Shown here: one piece after another, positions 1 through 8,521 of the stretch | Position numbering within the stretch: the stretch's first letter is position 1 | Layout: each line of letters begins with the position of its first letter | Assembly: GCF_900116225.1 (NCBI RefSeq) | Contig: NZ_FOZZ01000020.1 | Span: forward strand, 1-32,859 | Direction: 5' to 3' | DNA length: 32,859 nt | Origin: Sphingobacterium wenxiniae | GTDB lineage: Bacteria > Bacteroidota > Bacteroidia > Sphingobacteriales > Sphingobacteriaceae | Translations under genes and position numbers: made by a program | The notes under the pieces: generated by a model | Databases searched by the model: none | Seen by the model: only the letters and a program-made list of their open reading frames with translations | What the model was told of the DNA's origin: nothing

Positions 1-24
1 TCTAACCATCTGAGCTACCCCGCC
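1..24 (-). tRNA. tRNA gene, 5' part only (isotype not determinable)
   Basis: Read on the minus strand from position 24, the sequence begins GGCGGGG, then TA, then GCTCAGATGGTTAGA. This matches a 7-nt acceptor strand, the two-base linker and the D arm of a bacterial tRNA. The anticodon and the 3' half lie outside the window, so the amino acid cannot be assigned. Confidence 0.8.
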
Positions 25-60
25 ATATTTTTTATTTCAACCTTTCATTGTTCAACGGAT

Positions 61-125
61 CGAATTGCCGTCCGCCGCGGCGGATAGGAATCCTGTCCCG
101 CCTCTTGACGGATACCCGCCGTTTT
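61..125. repeat. GC-rich palindromic patch just upstream of the tRNA
   Basis: The rest of 1-362 is AT-rich, but 61-125 is strongly GC-rich. It contains a perfect 14-nt palindrome (tccgccgcggcgga, 71-84), followed by a stretch (aggaatcctgtcccgcc) that resembles the T-arm and 3' acceptor strand of a tRNA on the plus strand. It could be a dispersed repeat or a decayed tRNA 3' end left by integration. Nothing else was recognised between this patch and the first gene at 363. Confidence 0.35.
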
Positions 126-362
126 TCGTGATGCAAATATAGCAAATAGTCATGAATTGCAAAGGAAAAATAAAATTTCCTCATGCCTTTTTCAGCGACA
201 TGCACGGAAATACCTCATTTTTAAATTGATAATTTCTTGACAACTCACTTCAGAATATTTTTTTTAATCCGGTATTTTAAATTCCAAAATAAAATAGTAT
301 TATTACGGACAGACAGATGTCACTTATTTTTAATAGGTATGTAATAACCAAGAACAAGCTAT

Positions 363-740
363 ATGGAAGAAAAAGTTGAAATCCACTTAGAGTATATCAT
401 CAATTCCTCGCCACGCATCCTTTATCCGTTCATTCATGAACCCAATGCTCTTTCGCAGTGGTTTGCGGATGATGTAAACTACCGAGATGGCATCTACGAA
501 TTTATTTGGGACGATGAGGTGAACCGTGCCAAGTTGGTTTCCAACAAGGAAAATAAATGCGCCCGCTTCAAATGGTTAGAAGATGAGCCCTATTATTTCG
601 AAATCGAAATTGTACAGGACGAATTAACCAACGACGTCGCTTTATCCATAACCGACTTTGTCAAACCAGACAATTTGGAAGACCGAAAAAAAATATGGAA
701 CAACTCAATTGAGTACCTGCAAAGTGTTATAGGAGCATAA
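363..740 (+). CDS. START-like domain protein
   Basis: This is a 125-residue soluble protein without a signal peptide. Its pattern fits the small START/AHSA1-like fold seen in Bacteroidota: an N-terminal strand, a helix around FIHEPNALSQWFADDV (residues 24-39), a run of beta strands with WDDE and RFKWLEDEP, and a C-terminal helix. Members of this fold bind hydrophobic ligands, but no specific ligand can be read from the sequence. It lies 58 nt upstream of the LptF/LptG-like permease and on the same strand. That gene appears to have its own promoter in the gap. The family call is from overall pattern; the biochemical role is unknown. Confidence 0.7.
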   Translation: MEEKVEIHLEYIINSSPRILYPFIHEPNALSQWFADDVNYRDGIYEFIWDDEVNRAKLVSNKENKCARFKWLEDEPYYFEIEIVQDELTNDVALSITDFVKPDNLEDRKKIWNNSIEYLQSVIGA

Positions 741-747
741 AAAATAG

Positions 748-755
748 TATCTTTG
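748..755 (+). promoter_or_regulatory. Bacteroidota -7 box (TATCTTTG) for the LptF/G permease
   Basis: TATCTTTG matches TAnnTTTG exactly. It lies just past the stop codon of the START-like gene and 43 nt before the permease ATG. No clear TTTG was found at the usual distance upstream, so only the -7 half is supported. Confidence 0.4.
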
Positions 756-798
756 TACTGGCTTTCGCAGAAACTGATTTTTGCAGAGCTTGTAGGGC

Positions 799-2256
799 AT
801 GAAAAAGATACACTTATTAATATTACAAGCATTTATCAGACCATTCTTCGTATGCTTTTGCATCGTGATGTTTGTTCTCATAATGCTTTTTTTGTTTAAG
901 TATATCGACGATCTAATCGGCAAGGGATTTGAATGGTACGTTATCCTGGAATTGTTGGGCCATGCTGCCACTACAAATATCCCGATGGCACTTCCGCTCT
1001 CGATGCTCCTTTCCTCCATTATGACCTTCGGTAATCTGGGTGAAAGTTATGAACTGGTTGCCATCAAGGCTGCGGGGTATTCCCTTCGCAAAGCAATGAC
1101 TCCGCTTATCATATTGGTCTGTATGGTCGCAGGAGGCTCCTTCCTATTTTCCGAGTACACTCTTCCTGTGGCAAATCTGAAAATGTGGTCACTCATGTGG
1201 GATGTGCGCAACAAAAAAGCGGATTTCCTAATTAAACCCGGTGTATTTAATAAGTCAATTCCCGGCTATTCTATACGCGCAAAAGGAAAAAATGAGGATG
1301 GAACAATCCTTTACGACCTCATGATTTATGACCACCGCAATGGAAGTGCTGCTAACAACGTACTGATTGCAAAAGAAGGCTATATCCATAATTCTGCGGA
1401 CAACAACTATATGATTTTGCGTCTGAAGGACGGTGTTCGCTACGAGGAGTCCCGAGCAAAAAATGCGTCCCGATACGACCCTCGGCAACAGTTTACTCGT
1501 TTTCGCTTTGACGAAACGGAACAAAAGTTCGACATGAGTGCCTTCCAGATGACCCGAACGGATGAGAATGCCTTCCGAAACCATTATGCGATGTTGAACC
1601 TCCGGCAGCTTAAACATTATGCAGATTCCAACAAGATTCAAATGGATAGCGTACAACGCTATAACTATATGGATATAAAAAACTATATCAACTATTTCTC
1701 TTCTTATTATCACCAAGGGGAGAAAAGACCGATAGAAGTCAAAAAATTCAACAATTTTCTCACGGACTTTATAGCGAAAGACAACCAGCGTAACGTTATC
1801 ACGAATGCTTTGGGGCTGGTACAACAGGTATCCAGCACATTCGACATGAAAGAAACAGAGTTTCAGGCTTATCATGACAAAGATGTACGCTACCGATTGG
1901 AATTTCACCGAAAGTTCACACTAGCGGTCTCTTGCTTACTCCTCTTTGCTTTAGGTGCTCCTTTAGGTGCTATTATCCGGAAAGGGGGACTGGGACTGCC
2001 CGTGGTTGTCGCAATCATATTCTTCCTTATTTACCATATTATCTCGACCATGGCAGAGAAATCAGCTAAGGACGGGGGGCTGGATCCGGTGCTTGGGATG
2101 TGGATGGCTATCATTGTACTATCGCCATTAGCTATCTTTTTAACCTATAAGGCTGCTACAGACTCTGCTCTATTTGATGTTGAGCAATACAAGCTCAAGT
2201 TACAACGATTCTGGAAGCTCATCAGCTCCCGATTTACCAAAAAGGCAGTACAATAA
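799..2256 (+). CDS. LptF/LptG-family (YjgP/YjgQ) LPS export permease
   Basis: This 485-residue inner-membrane protein belongs to the LptF/LptG family. In that pathway a permease pair with the ATPase LptB extracts lipopolysaccharide and passes it to the periplasmic bridge. Hydrophobic helices lie near residues 10-32, 50-75 and 100-120. A large periplasmic region follows (about 125-370, the jellyroll in known structures), and further helices run from about 376 to 470. At 485 residues it is longer than the E. coli proteins, which are near 360, because of a charged insertion in the periplasmic region. The sequence does not say whether it plays the LptF or the LptG part. No lptB is nearby. Confidence 0.9.
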   Translation: MKKIHLLILQAFIRPFFVCFCIVMFVLIMLFLFKYIDDLIGKGFEWYVILELLGHAATTNIPMALPLSMLLSSIMTFGNLGESYELVAIKAAGYSLRKAMTPLIILVCMVAGGSFLFSEYTLPVANLKMWSLMWDVRNKKADFLIKPGVFNKSIPGYSIRAKGKNEDGTILYDLMIYDHRNGSAANNVLIAKEGYIHNSADNNYMILRLKDGVRYEESRAKNASRYDPRQQFTRFRFDETEQKFDMSAFQMTRTDENAFRNHYAMLNLRQLKHYADSNKIQMDSVQRYNYMDIKNYINYFSSYYHQGEKRPIEVKKFNNFLTDFIAKDNQRNVITNALGLVQQVSSTFDMKETEFQAYHDKDVRYRLEFHRKFTLAVSCLLLFALGAPLGAIIRKGGLGLPVVVAIIFFLIYHIISTMAEKSAKDGGLDPVLGMWMAIIVLSPLAIFLTYKAATDSALFDVEQYKLKLQRFWKLISSRFTKKAVQ

Positions 2257-2302
2257 AACAAGTTTTTGACAGGGTTATTATATAAAAAAGCGCAAAGAAA
2301 TC

Positions 2303-2310
2303 TACCTTTG
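2303..2310 (+). promoter_or_regulatory. -7 promoter box (TACCTTTG) for ribBA
   Basis: TACCTTTG matches TAnnTTTG and lies 17 nt before the ribBA ATG, giving a short leader. A TTTG at 2265-2268 is too far away (34 nt), so the -33 element is unassigned. There is no room in the gap for an FMN riboswitch. Confidence 0.45.
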
Positions 2311-2327
2311 CATATTAGAATTTTAAA

Positions 2328-3542
2328 ATGGATATTAAACTAAACACCATCAAGGAAGCGATTGAAGATATAAAAGCCGGCAAGGTAATTATTGTTGTGG
2401 ATGATGAAGATCGTGAGAACGAGGGTGATTTTGTCACAGCGGCACGTAATGCTACACCAGAAGTTATCAACTTCATGGCTACCCATGGTAGAGGCTTGGT
2501 CTGTGCTCCCCTATCACAGGAACTTTGCACCAAGTTGAACCTCGGTCCGATGGTCGGTGAAAATACGGCCGTTTATGAAACCAATTTTACCGTATCTGTA
2601 GACTTACAAGGCTACGGCTGTACTACCGGAATCTCAGCATCTGATCGCTCCAAAACTATCAAAGCACTTATTGACCCCAATATACGCCCAGAAGAGTTAG
2701 GTCGTCCAGGACATATTTTCCCTCTTATTGCAAAAGATGGTGGGGTACTGCGCCGTACAGGACATACCGAGGCTTCTGTTGATCTGGCACGTTTGGCGGG
2801 CTTTGAGCCAGCAGGTGTATTGGTCGAAATCCTAAAAGAGGATGGTGAAATGGCTCGCCTTCCGGACTTAATGGAGGTTGCAAAACGCTTCGACCTGAAA
2901 ATCGTCAGTATAGAAGATCTCATCGAGTACCGATTAAAGCATGACTCACTTATCCAGGAAGAAGAGACGGTGAATATGCCAACACAATGGGGCGATTTCC
3001 AACTAAAAGCTTTCACACAAAAAAATACAGGAGAACAGCATTTGGCGCTTTACAAAGGCGAATGGAAAGAAGACGAACCTATTCTGGTGCGCGTGCATAG
3101 CTCCTGTATCACAGGCGATATTTTCGGTTCTTGTCGTTGCGACTGTGGCCCGCAACTACACAAAGCTATGCAAATGATACAGGAAGAAGGAAAGGGAATC
3201 GTTGTTTATATGAACCAAGAAGGTCGTGGTATTGGTCTTATCAATAAATTACATGCTTATAAATTGCAGGAGCAAGGTGTAGACACAGTCGATGCGAACA
3301 TACAATTGGGCTTCAAAGCAGACTTGCGGGATTATGGTGTAGGCGCACAGATATTACGTCACATGGGCGTGAGCAAAATGCGCCTTATGTCCAACAATCC
3401 GACCAAAAGAGCTGGATTAGTGGGCTACGGTTTGGAAGTCGTAGAAAACGTGCCTATCGAAATCGAGCCAAACCCCTACAATGAGGATTATCTCAAAACC
3501 AAAAGGGACAGAATGGGACATAGTATTCTAAAAAATATATAA
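2328..3542 (+). CDS. ribBA: Bifunctional DHBP synthase / GTP cyclohydrolase II
   Basis: This 404-residue cytoplasmic enzyme catalyses two entry steps of riboflavin synthesis. The N-terminal half (about 1-205) makes 3,4-dihydroxy-2-butanone 4-phosphate from ribulose 5-phosphate. The C-terminal half (about 210-404) opens GTP with loss of formate. In the first half the acidic metal and substrate loop [10 protein letters not shown] is at 25-34 and the GHTEAS motif at 145-150. In the second half the zinc cysteines are at 260, 271 and 273 (SSC ... CRCDCG), and NQEGRGIGL is at 296-304. Both active sites look intact. The gene has its own promoter box and a strong terminator, so it is probably monocistronic. 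Confidence 0.97.
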   Translation: MDIKLNTIKEAIEDIKAGKVIIVVDDEDRENEGDFVTAARNATPEVINFMATHGRGLVCAPLSQELCTKLNLGPMVGENTAVYETNFTVSVDLQGYGCTTGISASDRSKTIKALIDPNIRPEELGRPGHIFPLIAKDGGVLRRTGHTEASVDLARLAGFEPAGVLVEILKEDGEMARLPDLMEVAKRFDLKIVSIEDLIEYRLKHDSLIQEEETVNMPTQWGDFQLKAFTQKNTGEQHLALYKGEWKEDEPILVRVHSSCITGDIFGSCRCDCGPQLHKAMQMIQEEGKGIVVYMNQEGRGIGLINKLHAYKLQEQGVDTVDANIQLGFKADLRDYGVGAQILRHMGVSKMRLMSNNPTKRAGLVGYGLEVVENVPIEIEPNPYNEDYLKTKRDRMGHSILKNI

Positions 3543-3553
3543 TTGAGAGAGAG

Positions 3554-3581
3554 AAGAGCGCTGAAATCAGCGCTCTTTTTT
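3554..3581 (+). terminator. Intrinsic terminator of ribBA
   Basis: A perfect stem of about 11 bp, AAGAGCGCTGA paired with TCAGCGCTCTT, has a very short loop and is followed by a T run. It starts 11 nt after the ribBA stop codon. Confidence 0.85.
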
Positions 3582-3611
3582 ATCTTTAAACTTTAACAAG
3601 CAGCTTATAGT

Positions 3612-5042
3612 ATGGACAATACATTCTTTATCGAAAAAGCTTATATAAATGGTACTTTTATCAGCCGTGAAAGGACCTTTGACATCATCAACCCGGCCAA
3701 TTTGGAAAAACTGGGTACCATGCCCGATTTAACTGTTGCAGATTGCAAAGCAGCGATTGCGGCAGCTGATGAAGCTTGGAAAAGCTGGCGTTCAGTACCT
3801 GTAGGTGAACGCTGCGCGATTGTCCGTAAAATGTTTGAGCTGATACAGGTTCATCGGGAAACCTTAGCTGAAATCATGACCAAAGAATGTGGCAAACCCT
3901 ATACTGAATCTCTTGGCGAAGTGGAATATGCCAACTCGTTTATGGAATGGTTTGCGGAAGAAGGGAAACGAGCTTATGGGGAGACCATCCCTTCCCTCAA
4001 AGGCAATACACATCTGGCGACCGTAAAACAAGGTGTTGGCGTCGTAGCAGCGATTACTCCTTGGAATTTCCCATTGGCTATGGTTACTAGAAAGGTCGCT
4101 CCGGCATTGGTAGCGGGCTGTACTGTCGTGTTAAAACCAGCTTCACAAACACCTTTTTCTGCTGTCGCACTTGCGAAAATCGCCGAATTAGCCGGACTTC
4201 CAAAAGGCGTGCTGCATGTAGTGACTTCTAAAGATAGCAAGGGGTTTGGGGAAGAGCTGGCGACCAATCCTTTGGTAAGAAAAATATCATTTACCGGCTC
4301 GACGGAAGTTGGCAAAACATTGATGGAACAAGCTGCGTCCACCATAAAGCGTGTATCGATGGAACTCGGCGGAAATGCTCCGTTCATTGTCTTTGCGGAT
4401 GCAGACATCGATAAGGCTGTGGAAGGTGCCATAGCAGGAAAGTTCCGCAATGCCGGGCAGACCTGTGTTGCTGTCAATCGCTTCTACATACAGGAAGAGG
4501 TGTATGAACAATTCACCGAAAAACTCACACAGGCAGTTGCCAAACTACAGGTTGGCGACGGCATGGACGAGGAAACCCAGATTGGCCCACTCATCAACCA
4601 AAAAGGATTGGACAAGGTACAGGAGCACATTGTCGATGCTGTAAGTAAAGGAGCAAAAATAACAACCGGAGGCAAGGCGCTTGAAAAACTATTTTTTGCA
4701 CCTATTGTACTACGGGATGTACCGACAAAGGCACTTATAGCCGAAGAAGAAACTTTCGGCCCTGTGTGTGCTTTGTTTAAATTTAAGACAGAAGAGGAAG
4801 CTATAGGCTTGGCGAATCAGACACCATACGGCTTAGCGGCTTACTTCTACTCCGAGAACATCCGCCGTTGTCATCGTGTTTCCGAAAAATTAGAAGCTGG
4901 GATGATAGGCATCAATACGGGTATGTTATCGAATGCCTCTGCCCCATTTGGTGGAGTCAAGTTATCGGGAATCGGCCGTGAAGGCTCGCACTACGGTTTA
5001 GATGAATATTTGGAAGTTAAATACCTTTGTTTCGGTATTTAA
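3612..5042 (+). CDS. gabD: NAD(P)-dependent succinate-semialdehyde dehydrogenase
   Basis: This 476-residue member of the aldehyde dehydrogenase superfamily most resembles the succinate-semialdehyde dehydrogenase group, which oxidises succinate semialdehyde to succinate. Key residues are present: the TPWNFP motif with Asn152, Lys175 in the cofactor-binding LKPAS segment, the FTGSTEVGK loop (228-236), the general base Glu251 in MELGGNAPF, and the catalytic Cys285 in GQTCVA. The length is typical. No GABA transaminase or GABA permease gene lies beside it, so the in vivo substrate is inferred from sequence type alone. Another small aldehyde remains possible. Confidence 0.85.
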   Translation: MDNTFFIEKAYINGTFISRERTFDIINPANLEKLGTMPDLTVADCKAAIAAADEAWKSWRSVPVGERCAIVRKMFELIQVHRETLAEIMTKECGKPYTESLGEVEYANSFMEWFAEEGKRAYGETIPSLKGNTHLATVKQGVGVVAAITPWNFPLAMVTRKVAPALVAGCTVVLKPASQTPFSAVALAKIAELAGLPKGVLHVVTSKDSKGFGEELATNPLVRKISFTGSTEVGKTLMEQAASTIKRVSMELGGNAPFIVFADADIDKAVEGAIAGKFRNAGQTCVAVNRFYIQEEVYEQFTEKLTQAVAKLQVGDGMDEETQIGPLINQKGLDKVQEHIVDAVSKGAKITTGGKALEKLFFAPIVLRDVPTKALIAEEETFGPVCALFKFKTEEEAIGLANQTPYGLAAYFYSENIRRCHRVSEKLEAGMIGINTGMLSNASAPFGGVKLSGIGREGSHYGLDEYLEVKYLCFGI

Positions 5043-5052
5043 CTTCGCAGCA

Positions 5053-5076
5053 TGCGTTACCACAAATGGTAACGCA
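5053..5076. terminator. Hairpin between convergent genes, covering a stop codon
   Basis: A perfect 10-bp stem, TGCGTTACCA with TGGTAACGCA, encloses a CAAA loop. It begins 11 nt past the gabD stop and contains the stop codon (5057-5059) of the minus-strand gene. There is no clear T run on either side, so its role as a two-way terminator is an inference from position. Confidence 0.5.
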
Positions 5077-5566
5077 CGCCAAACATGATATAATCAGGAG
5101 CGGTTTCTTCCCAATCAATATTATATTTCAATTTATACCCTGTATAGACAGATACATTAACCGCAGGAAAATAATAGCTGATGCCTGCCTGCCCGTTGAG
5201 TATAGTGAAGTTTTCACGTTCTGTGGGGATAGATTCTGCATCTCCGCTCCATAACTCGTTATAACGATAGAAATCCTGGCTTATCCCCCCACCCAAAAAC
5301 ACATTGAAGTTGCTCTTGGTCTTATCCAAAAACGAAACAAGATAATCCGCTCCGACAGCGACATAACCACTTTTCCCATATACCTGTGCTTGTACTGCTG
5401 ACCGCGTCAGAAAGTCATATTTTCCTTGTATACCGAAAGCACCAGGGTAAGGTGATTTCATCTGTACATCTCCATAAAAACCAAATGCCCAATCATGGTC
5501 CTGTGCTTTGCCCTGCAGGACAAGTGTCAGCATGAAAAAAAGCACATAACAAATTTTATAATTCAT
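5057..5566 (-). CDS. Exported beta-rich protein of unknown function
   Basis: This 169-residue protein has a clear signal peptide (MNYKICYVLFFMLTLVLQG, cleavage probably after KAQ near residue 22). The mature part alternates aromatic and small residues (YGDVQ, GYVAVGADY, VFLGGG, GISYYFPAV, MFGVRYHLW) and ends in an aromatic residue. That pattern suggests a small outer-membrane beta barrel of about eight strands, but no named family was recognised. It is the last gene of the minus-strand train that includes hemE and hemJ, 45 nt after hemJ, so it may share that transcript. Its last codons and stop lie in the hairpin at 5053-5076. Confidence 0.7.
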   Translation of the reverse strand: MNYKICYVLFFMLTLVLQGKAQDHDWAFGFYGDVQMKSPYPGAFGIQGKYDFLTRSAVQAQVYGKSGYVAVGADYLVSFLDKTKSNFNVFLGGGISQDFYRYNELWSGDAESIPTERENFTILNGQAGISYYFPAVNVSVYTGYKLKYNIDWEETAPDYIMFGVRYHLW

Positions 5567-5611
5567 ATTTTTCTTTTATTTATTGTACATCAACCGCTTT
5601 AAAAAGTTTGA

Positions 5612-6163
5612 CTAATCTATTTTTTCACCTTTGGATTTGCGGTATTTCTTATACAATTTGATCAGCAACATCAGCACAACAGCCAATCCCACAAGACTTA
5701 GGACACAGTAAATCCAATCCACAGCAGATCGAAAGATTACGATAAATACAATGGCAAAAAGAATAATGGTCGATGCCTCATTCCACATGCGCAGATGCAT
5801 GGATGTCCATGTAGATTGCTCATCTCGTAATTTATACATGATCTGTTGACACTTGAAATGGTAGCCTATTAAACACCCAACCAGAAGGAGTTTTACATGC
5901 ATCCAACCTTGACTTAGGAACGAAGGCGAAAGGTACAGCATTACCGAAGCTGAAAGAATAGTTATCACCATGGCAGGGGTGGTAATTACCCACCACAGCC
6001 GACTTTCCATAACCTTAAACTGCTCATGCAACACCTTATAGCTTTCCAAAGGCTTCTGCCTTGCTTCTGTATGGTATATAAAAAGTCGGGGCATATAAAA
6101 CAACCCCGCCATCCAACAGACCATAAAGATAATATGTATTGCCTTCGCGTATAAGTATAGCAT
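5612..6163 (-). CDS. hemJ: Protoporphyrinogen IX oxidase, HemJ type
   Basis: This 183-residue multi-pass membrane protein of the HemJ family oxidises protoporphyrinogen IX to protoporphyrin IX, the second-last step of heme synthesis. The N terminus reads AKAIHIIFMVCWMAGLFYMPRL, with the conserved His at 10 and the family pattern WxAGLFYxPRLF. Four or five hydrophobic helices follow. The open frame extends 22 codons upstream to 6229, but that part lies in a repeat-like leader and lacks family similarity. The ATG at 6163 puts the first helix where the family has it. It lies 89 nt after hemE, so the two heme genes are very likely co-transcribed. Confidence 0.9.
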   Translation of the reverse strand: MLYLYAKAIHIIFMVCWMAGLFYMPRLFIYHTEARQKPLESYKVLHEQFKVMESRLWWVITTPAMVITILSASVMLYLSPSFLSQGWMHVKLLLVGCLIGYHFKCQQIMYKLRDEQSTWTSMHLRMWNEASTIILFAIVFIVIFRSAVDWIYCVLSLVGLAVVLMLLIKLYKKYRKSKGEKID

Positions 6164-6180
6164 TTTTAGTATTGAAGTAT

Positions 6181-6250
6181 TACGTATTGTGTATTGCGTA
6201 TCGAGATAAATCAATGTCTCAATACGCATATCTCACTTCTCAATACGGAT
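6181..6250. repeat. Repeat-rich hemE-hemJ spacer with an imperfect hairpin
   Basis: Variants of CGTATTGAGA recur in this short stretch. TCTCAATACG occurs at 6217-6226 and 6238-6247, a one-base variant in reverse at 6197-6206, and GTATTG at 6184 and 6191. The segment 6195-6206 pairs with 6217-6228 (11 of 12) around a 10-nt loop. It would lie in the hemE-hemJ mRNA directly before the hemJ start. Confidence 0.55.
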
Positions 6251-6252
6251 TA

Positions 6253-7287
6253 TTAATATCTAAACTCTTTAACGACCTCTATCGCGTACTTCACATTGTC
6301 AAACGGAATATCCGGCATGATACCATGGCCTAAGTTAAAGATAAAGCCGTTTTCTCCACGCATACGTTCAAACAGCTGATGGATTTTTTCACGAATAACT
6401 TTCTTATCAGCATACAACACAAATGGATCTAAATTCCCTTGTACAGCAATACCTTCCGGCAACGCCTGTTTGATGTTTTTAAGATCAGCATTCCAATCCA
6501 CAGAAATTACATCAGGATTGGCTTCGACCATCATTGGCGCAAATACCGAGGAACCTTTGCAGAACGAAATAACAGGAACTGATCGTTTAATATTGGCTAA
6601 GATATACTTGTTATAGTGATGCGAAAAGTCACGATAATCATTCCAGGAAAGTGCCAACGCCCAGCTATCAAACAGCTGCAAAGCATTCACGCCAGCATCG
6701 ATCTGCATATTAAGATAAGCAACGGTAACATCCGCAATTTTCTGTAAAATCTGATGCGCCAATGCTGGTTCATTATTCAACAATAACTTGGTTTTTTTGA
6801 AATCTTTGGATGAACCTCCTTCTATCAAATAACTCAATATCGTAAAAGGTGCACCTGCAAAACCGATTAAGGGAATACTTCCATTGAGTCTTTGTTGTAT
6901 CACGCGGATAGCATCAGCCACATACTGTAACTTGTCGATACAATCCACATTTAAACGATCGGCATCGGCTTTCGTTTGCACCGGATTACTGAAACGAGGG
7001 CCTACTCCTTGTTCAAAAGATAAATCACCTCCCATAGCTTCTGCCGTTACCAGAATATCGGAGAACAAAATAGCCGCATCGATACCCAATAAATCTACTG
7101 GCAACATGGTTACATCAGCGGCAATCTCAGGTGTCTTGCACATTTCCAAGAAAGAATATTTATTCTTGATTTCCCAATATTCAGGCATAAAACGCCCTGC
7201 TTGACGCATCATCCACACCGGAGGTCGCTCCGTTTGCTGCGATAGCGCAGCTCTAATAAATAGATCGTTCTGTAAAATTGTACTCAC
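6253..7287 (-). CDS. hemE: Uroporphyrinogen III decarboxylase
   Basis: This 344-residue cytoplasmic enzyme decarboxylates the four acetate side chains of uroporphyrinogen III to give coproporphyrinogen III. The family signature PPVWMMRQAGRFMPEY is at residues 22-37, with the substrate-binding arginines at 28 and 32. The acidic residue Asp77 sits in AILFSDILV. The start codon is GTG at 7287, directly abutting the TAA stop of the upstream gene (TAAGTG). The next Met is inside the active-site signature, so GTG is the only sensible start. This implies translational coupling to the TPR-like gene. Confidence 0.96.
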   Translation of the reverse strand: MSTILQNDLFIRAALSQQTERPPVWMMRQAGRFMPEYWEIKNKYSFLEMCKTPEIAADVTMLPVDLLGIDAAILFSDILVTAEAMGGDLSFEQGVGPRFSNPVQTKADADRLNVDCIDKLQYVADAIRVIQQRLNGSIPLIGFAGAPFTILSYLIEGGSSKDFKKTKLLLNNEPALAHQILQKIADVTVAYLNMQIDAGVNALQLFDSWALALSWNDYRDFSHHYNKYILANIKRSVPVISFCKGSSVFAPMMVEANPDVISVDWNADLKNIKQALPEGIAVQGNLDPFVLYADKKVIREKIHQLFERMRGENGFIFNLGHGIMPDIPFDNVKYAIEVVKEFRY

Positions 7288-7803
7288 TTATGTTTGTTTA
7301 TGTAGTTCTTTTTCTATTTTTTCAACAATGTTATGCTGTCTCTCCGTCAGCTTCAATTTTCTGGCCAGTTCCAGATATTTTGGCACTCGGTCATAATTCT
7401 TTTTGCGTAAACTAATGTTGGCCAGATTAATCAATACAAATCCTTTCTCGGTATCACGTTTCCAAGGCAACCGGGAAGCCAATTGAAAATGATATTCGGC
7501 CTCGTCCACACGCTCTTCCTTTAGGGCGATATTCCCCATCATAAATTCATAGTAATTACGACGTCCTTTACGCAACTGATCAGGATTTTTTATTTCAGCA
7601 AGTAACGCTTTGGTCTTCTCATAATCTTGTTTATGGAAGGACTGGGTAGCCAAGAAAACCGTACCTTCCCGAAACTGGCTCCAAATCACATACCCGATAC
7701 CTCCGGCAATGTATACCATAAAGTAATAATGACCAGCATATAGGGCGTAAAGTAAAAACATTACCGCAATGGCGATAACAATCATTCGTGAACGTGTATT
7801 CAT
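7288..7803 (-). CDS. Membrane-anchored TPR-like protein
   Basis: This 171-residue protein starts with two adjacent hydrophobic segments (residues 7-26 and 27-42), followed by a soluble helical domain. Paired helices such as QDYEKTKALLAEI, YYEFMMGNIALKEERVDEAEYHFQLA and LINLANISLRKKNYDRVPKYLELA have the spacing of tetratricopeptide repeats. No enzymatic motif is visible; a scaffold or partner-binding role is usual for such proteins. It lies 7 nt after the response regulator and touches the hemE start codon, so it is part of the same operon. A specific link to heme synthesis or to the kinase is inferred only from this position. Confidence 0.75.
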   Translation of the reverse strand: MNTRSRMIVIAIAVMFLLYALYAGHYYFMVYIAGGIGYVIWSQFREGTVFLATQSFHKQDYEKTKALLAEIKNPDQLRKGRRNYYEFMMGNIALKEERVDEAEYHFQLASRLPWKRDTEKGFVLINLANISLRKKNYDRVPKYLELARKLKLTERQHNIVEKIEKELHKQT

Positions 7804-7810
7804 CCGCTTG

Positions 7811-8521
7811 TTAGATTGTTGCCGTATCCGTGAATTTATATCCTACTCCACGTATAGAGTGGAAATATACCGGATGCTTTTGGTCTGGTTCAAAATATTT
7901 ACGGAACGTCAAAATAAAGTTATCAATAGTGCGGGTTGATGGATACACATCGTAGTTCCACACGGTTTCCAAAATCTGCTCCCGCGACACTGCCTCATTT
8001 TTCCGTTCGATCAACAGCTTCAACAGCATCGTTTCTTTCTTGGTTAGGGAAGTAATGCTTCCGTCTGGATGGTGCAATTCGTAAGAATTGAAATAGATGG
8101 TTTTATCACCAATGGTATAGGAATTGAACTCTTTCAAATCATCTGACTTAAGCCCTCGACGAATTAAGTTCCCAACACGAAGAATCAATTCTTCCAAATT
8201 GAAAGGTTTCACCAGATAATCATCTGCGCCTTTTTTCAACCCAGTAATACGGTCTTCACTGCTATTTTTCGCTGTAAGAAACATGATTGGCACTTCCGTA
8301 TTCTGCAAACGTATTGTTTCTGCTACCTGAAAACCATCGATTTCGGGAATCATAACGTCCAATATTACAAGATTAAAGCGTTCTTCCTTAAAAATCTTCA
8401 ACGCTTTTTTACCGTCCGTTGCTGTGGTGACGCGATAGCCTTCAAGCTCTAAATTCAATTTGATGGCTTCCAACAAATGCTCTTCGTCTTCTACCAAAAG
8501 TATACGCTGTTTAGTTTGCAT
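7811..8521 (-). CDS. Two-component response regulator, OmpR/PhoB type
   Basis: This 236-residue DNA-binding regulator has an N-terminal receiver domain with the acidic pair in LLVEDEE, phospho-acceptor Asp55 (VILDVMIPEIDG), Thr and Lys105 (FLTAK ... YLVKPF). The C-terminal winged-helix domain (about 130-236) ends TIDNFILTFRKYFEP ... IRGVGYKF. The ATG at 8521 is preferred over an in-frame TTG at 8530. It overlaps the sensor kinase gene by 11 nt, so the two are surely a cognate pair. The genes immediately after it are a TPR-like gene, hemE and hemJ. The signal sensed is not evident. Confidence 0.93.
   Translation of the reverse strand: MQTKQRILLVEDEEHLLEAIKLNLELEGYRVTTATDGKKALKIFKEERFNLVILDVMIPEIDGFQVAETIRLQNTEVPIMFLTAKNSSEDRITGLKKGADDYLVKPFNLEELILRVGNLIRRGLKSDDLKEFNSYTIGDKTIYFNSYELHHPDGSITSLTKKETMLLKLLIERKNEAVSREQILETVWNYDVYPSTRTIDNFILTFRKYFEPDQKHPVYFHSIRGVGYKFTDTATI

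Noticed and set aside
1255..1908. A 217-codon open frame opposite the LptF/G-like gene
   Set aside because: It lies wholly antisense to a well-supported gene, has no family motifs and reads as low-quality hydrophobic sequence, so it is a shadow frame.
2265..2310. TTTG at 2265 with TACCTTTG at 2303 as a complete ribBA promoter
   Set aside because: The 34-nt spacing is too long for this promoter type, so only the -7 box was kept.
2257..2327. An FMN riboswitch before ribBA
   Set aside because: The gap is only 71 nt, AT-rich, and lacks the conserved stems of that element.
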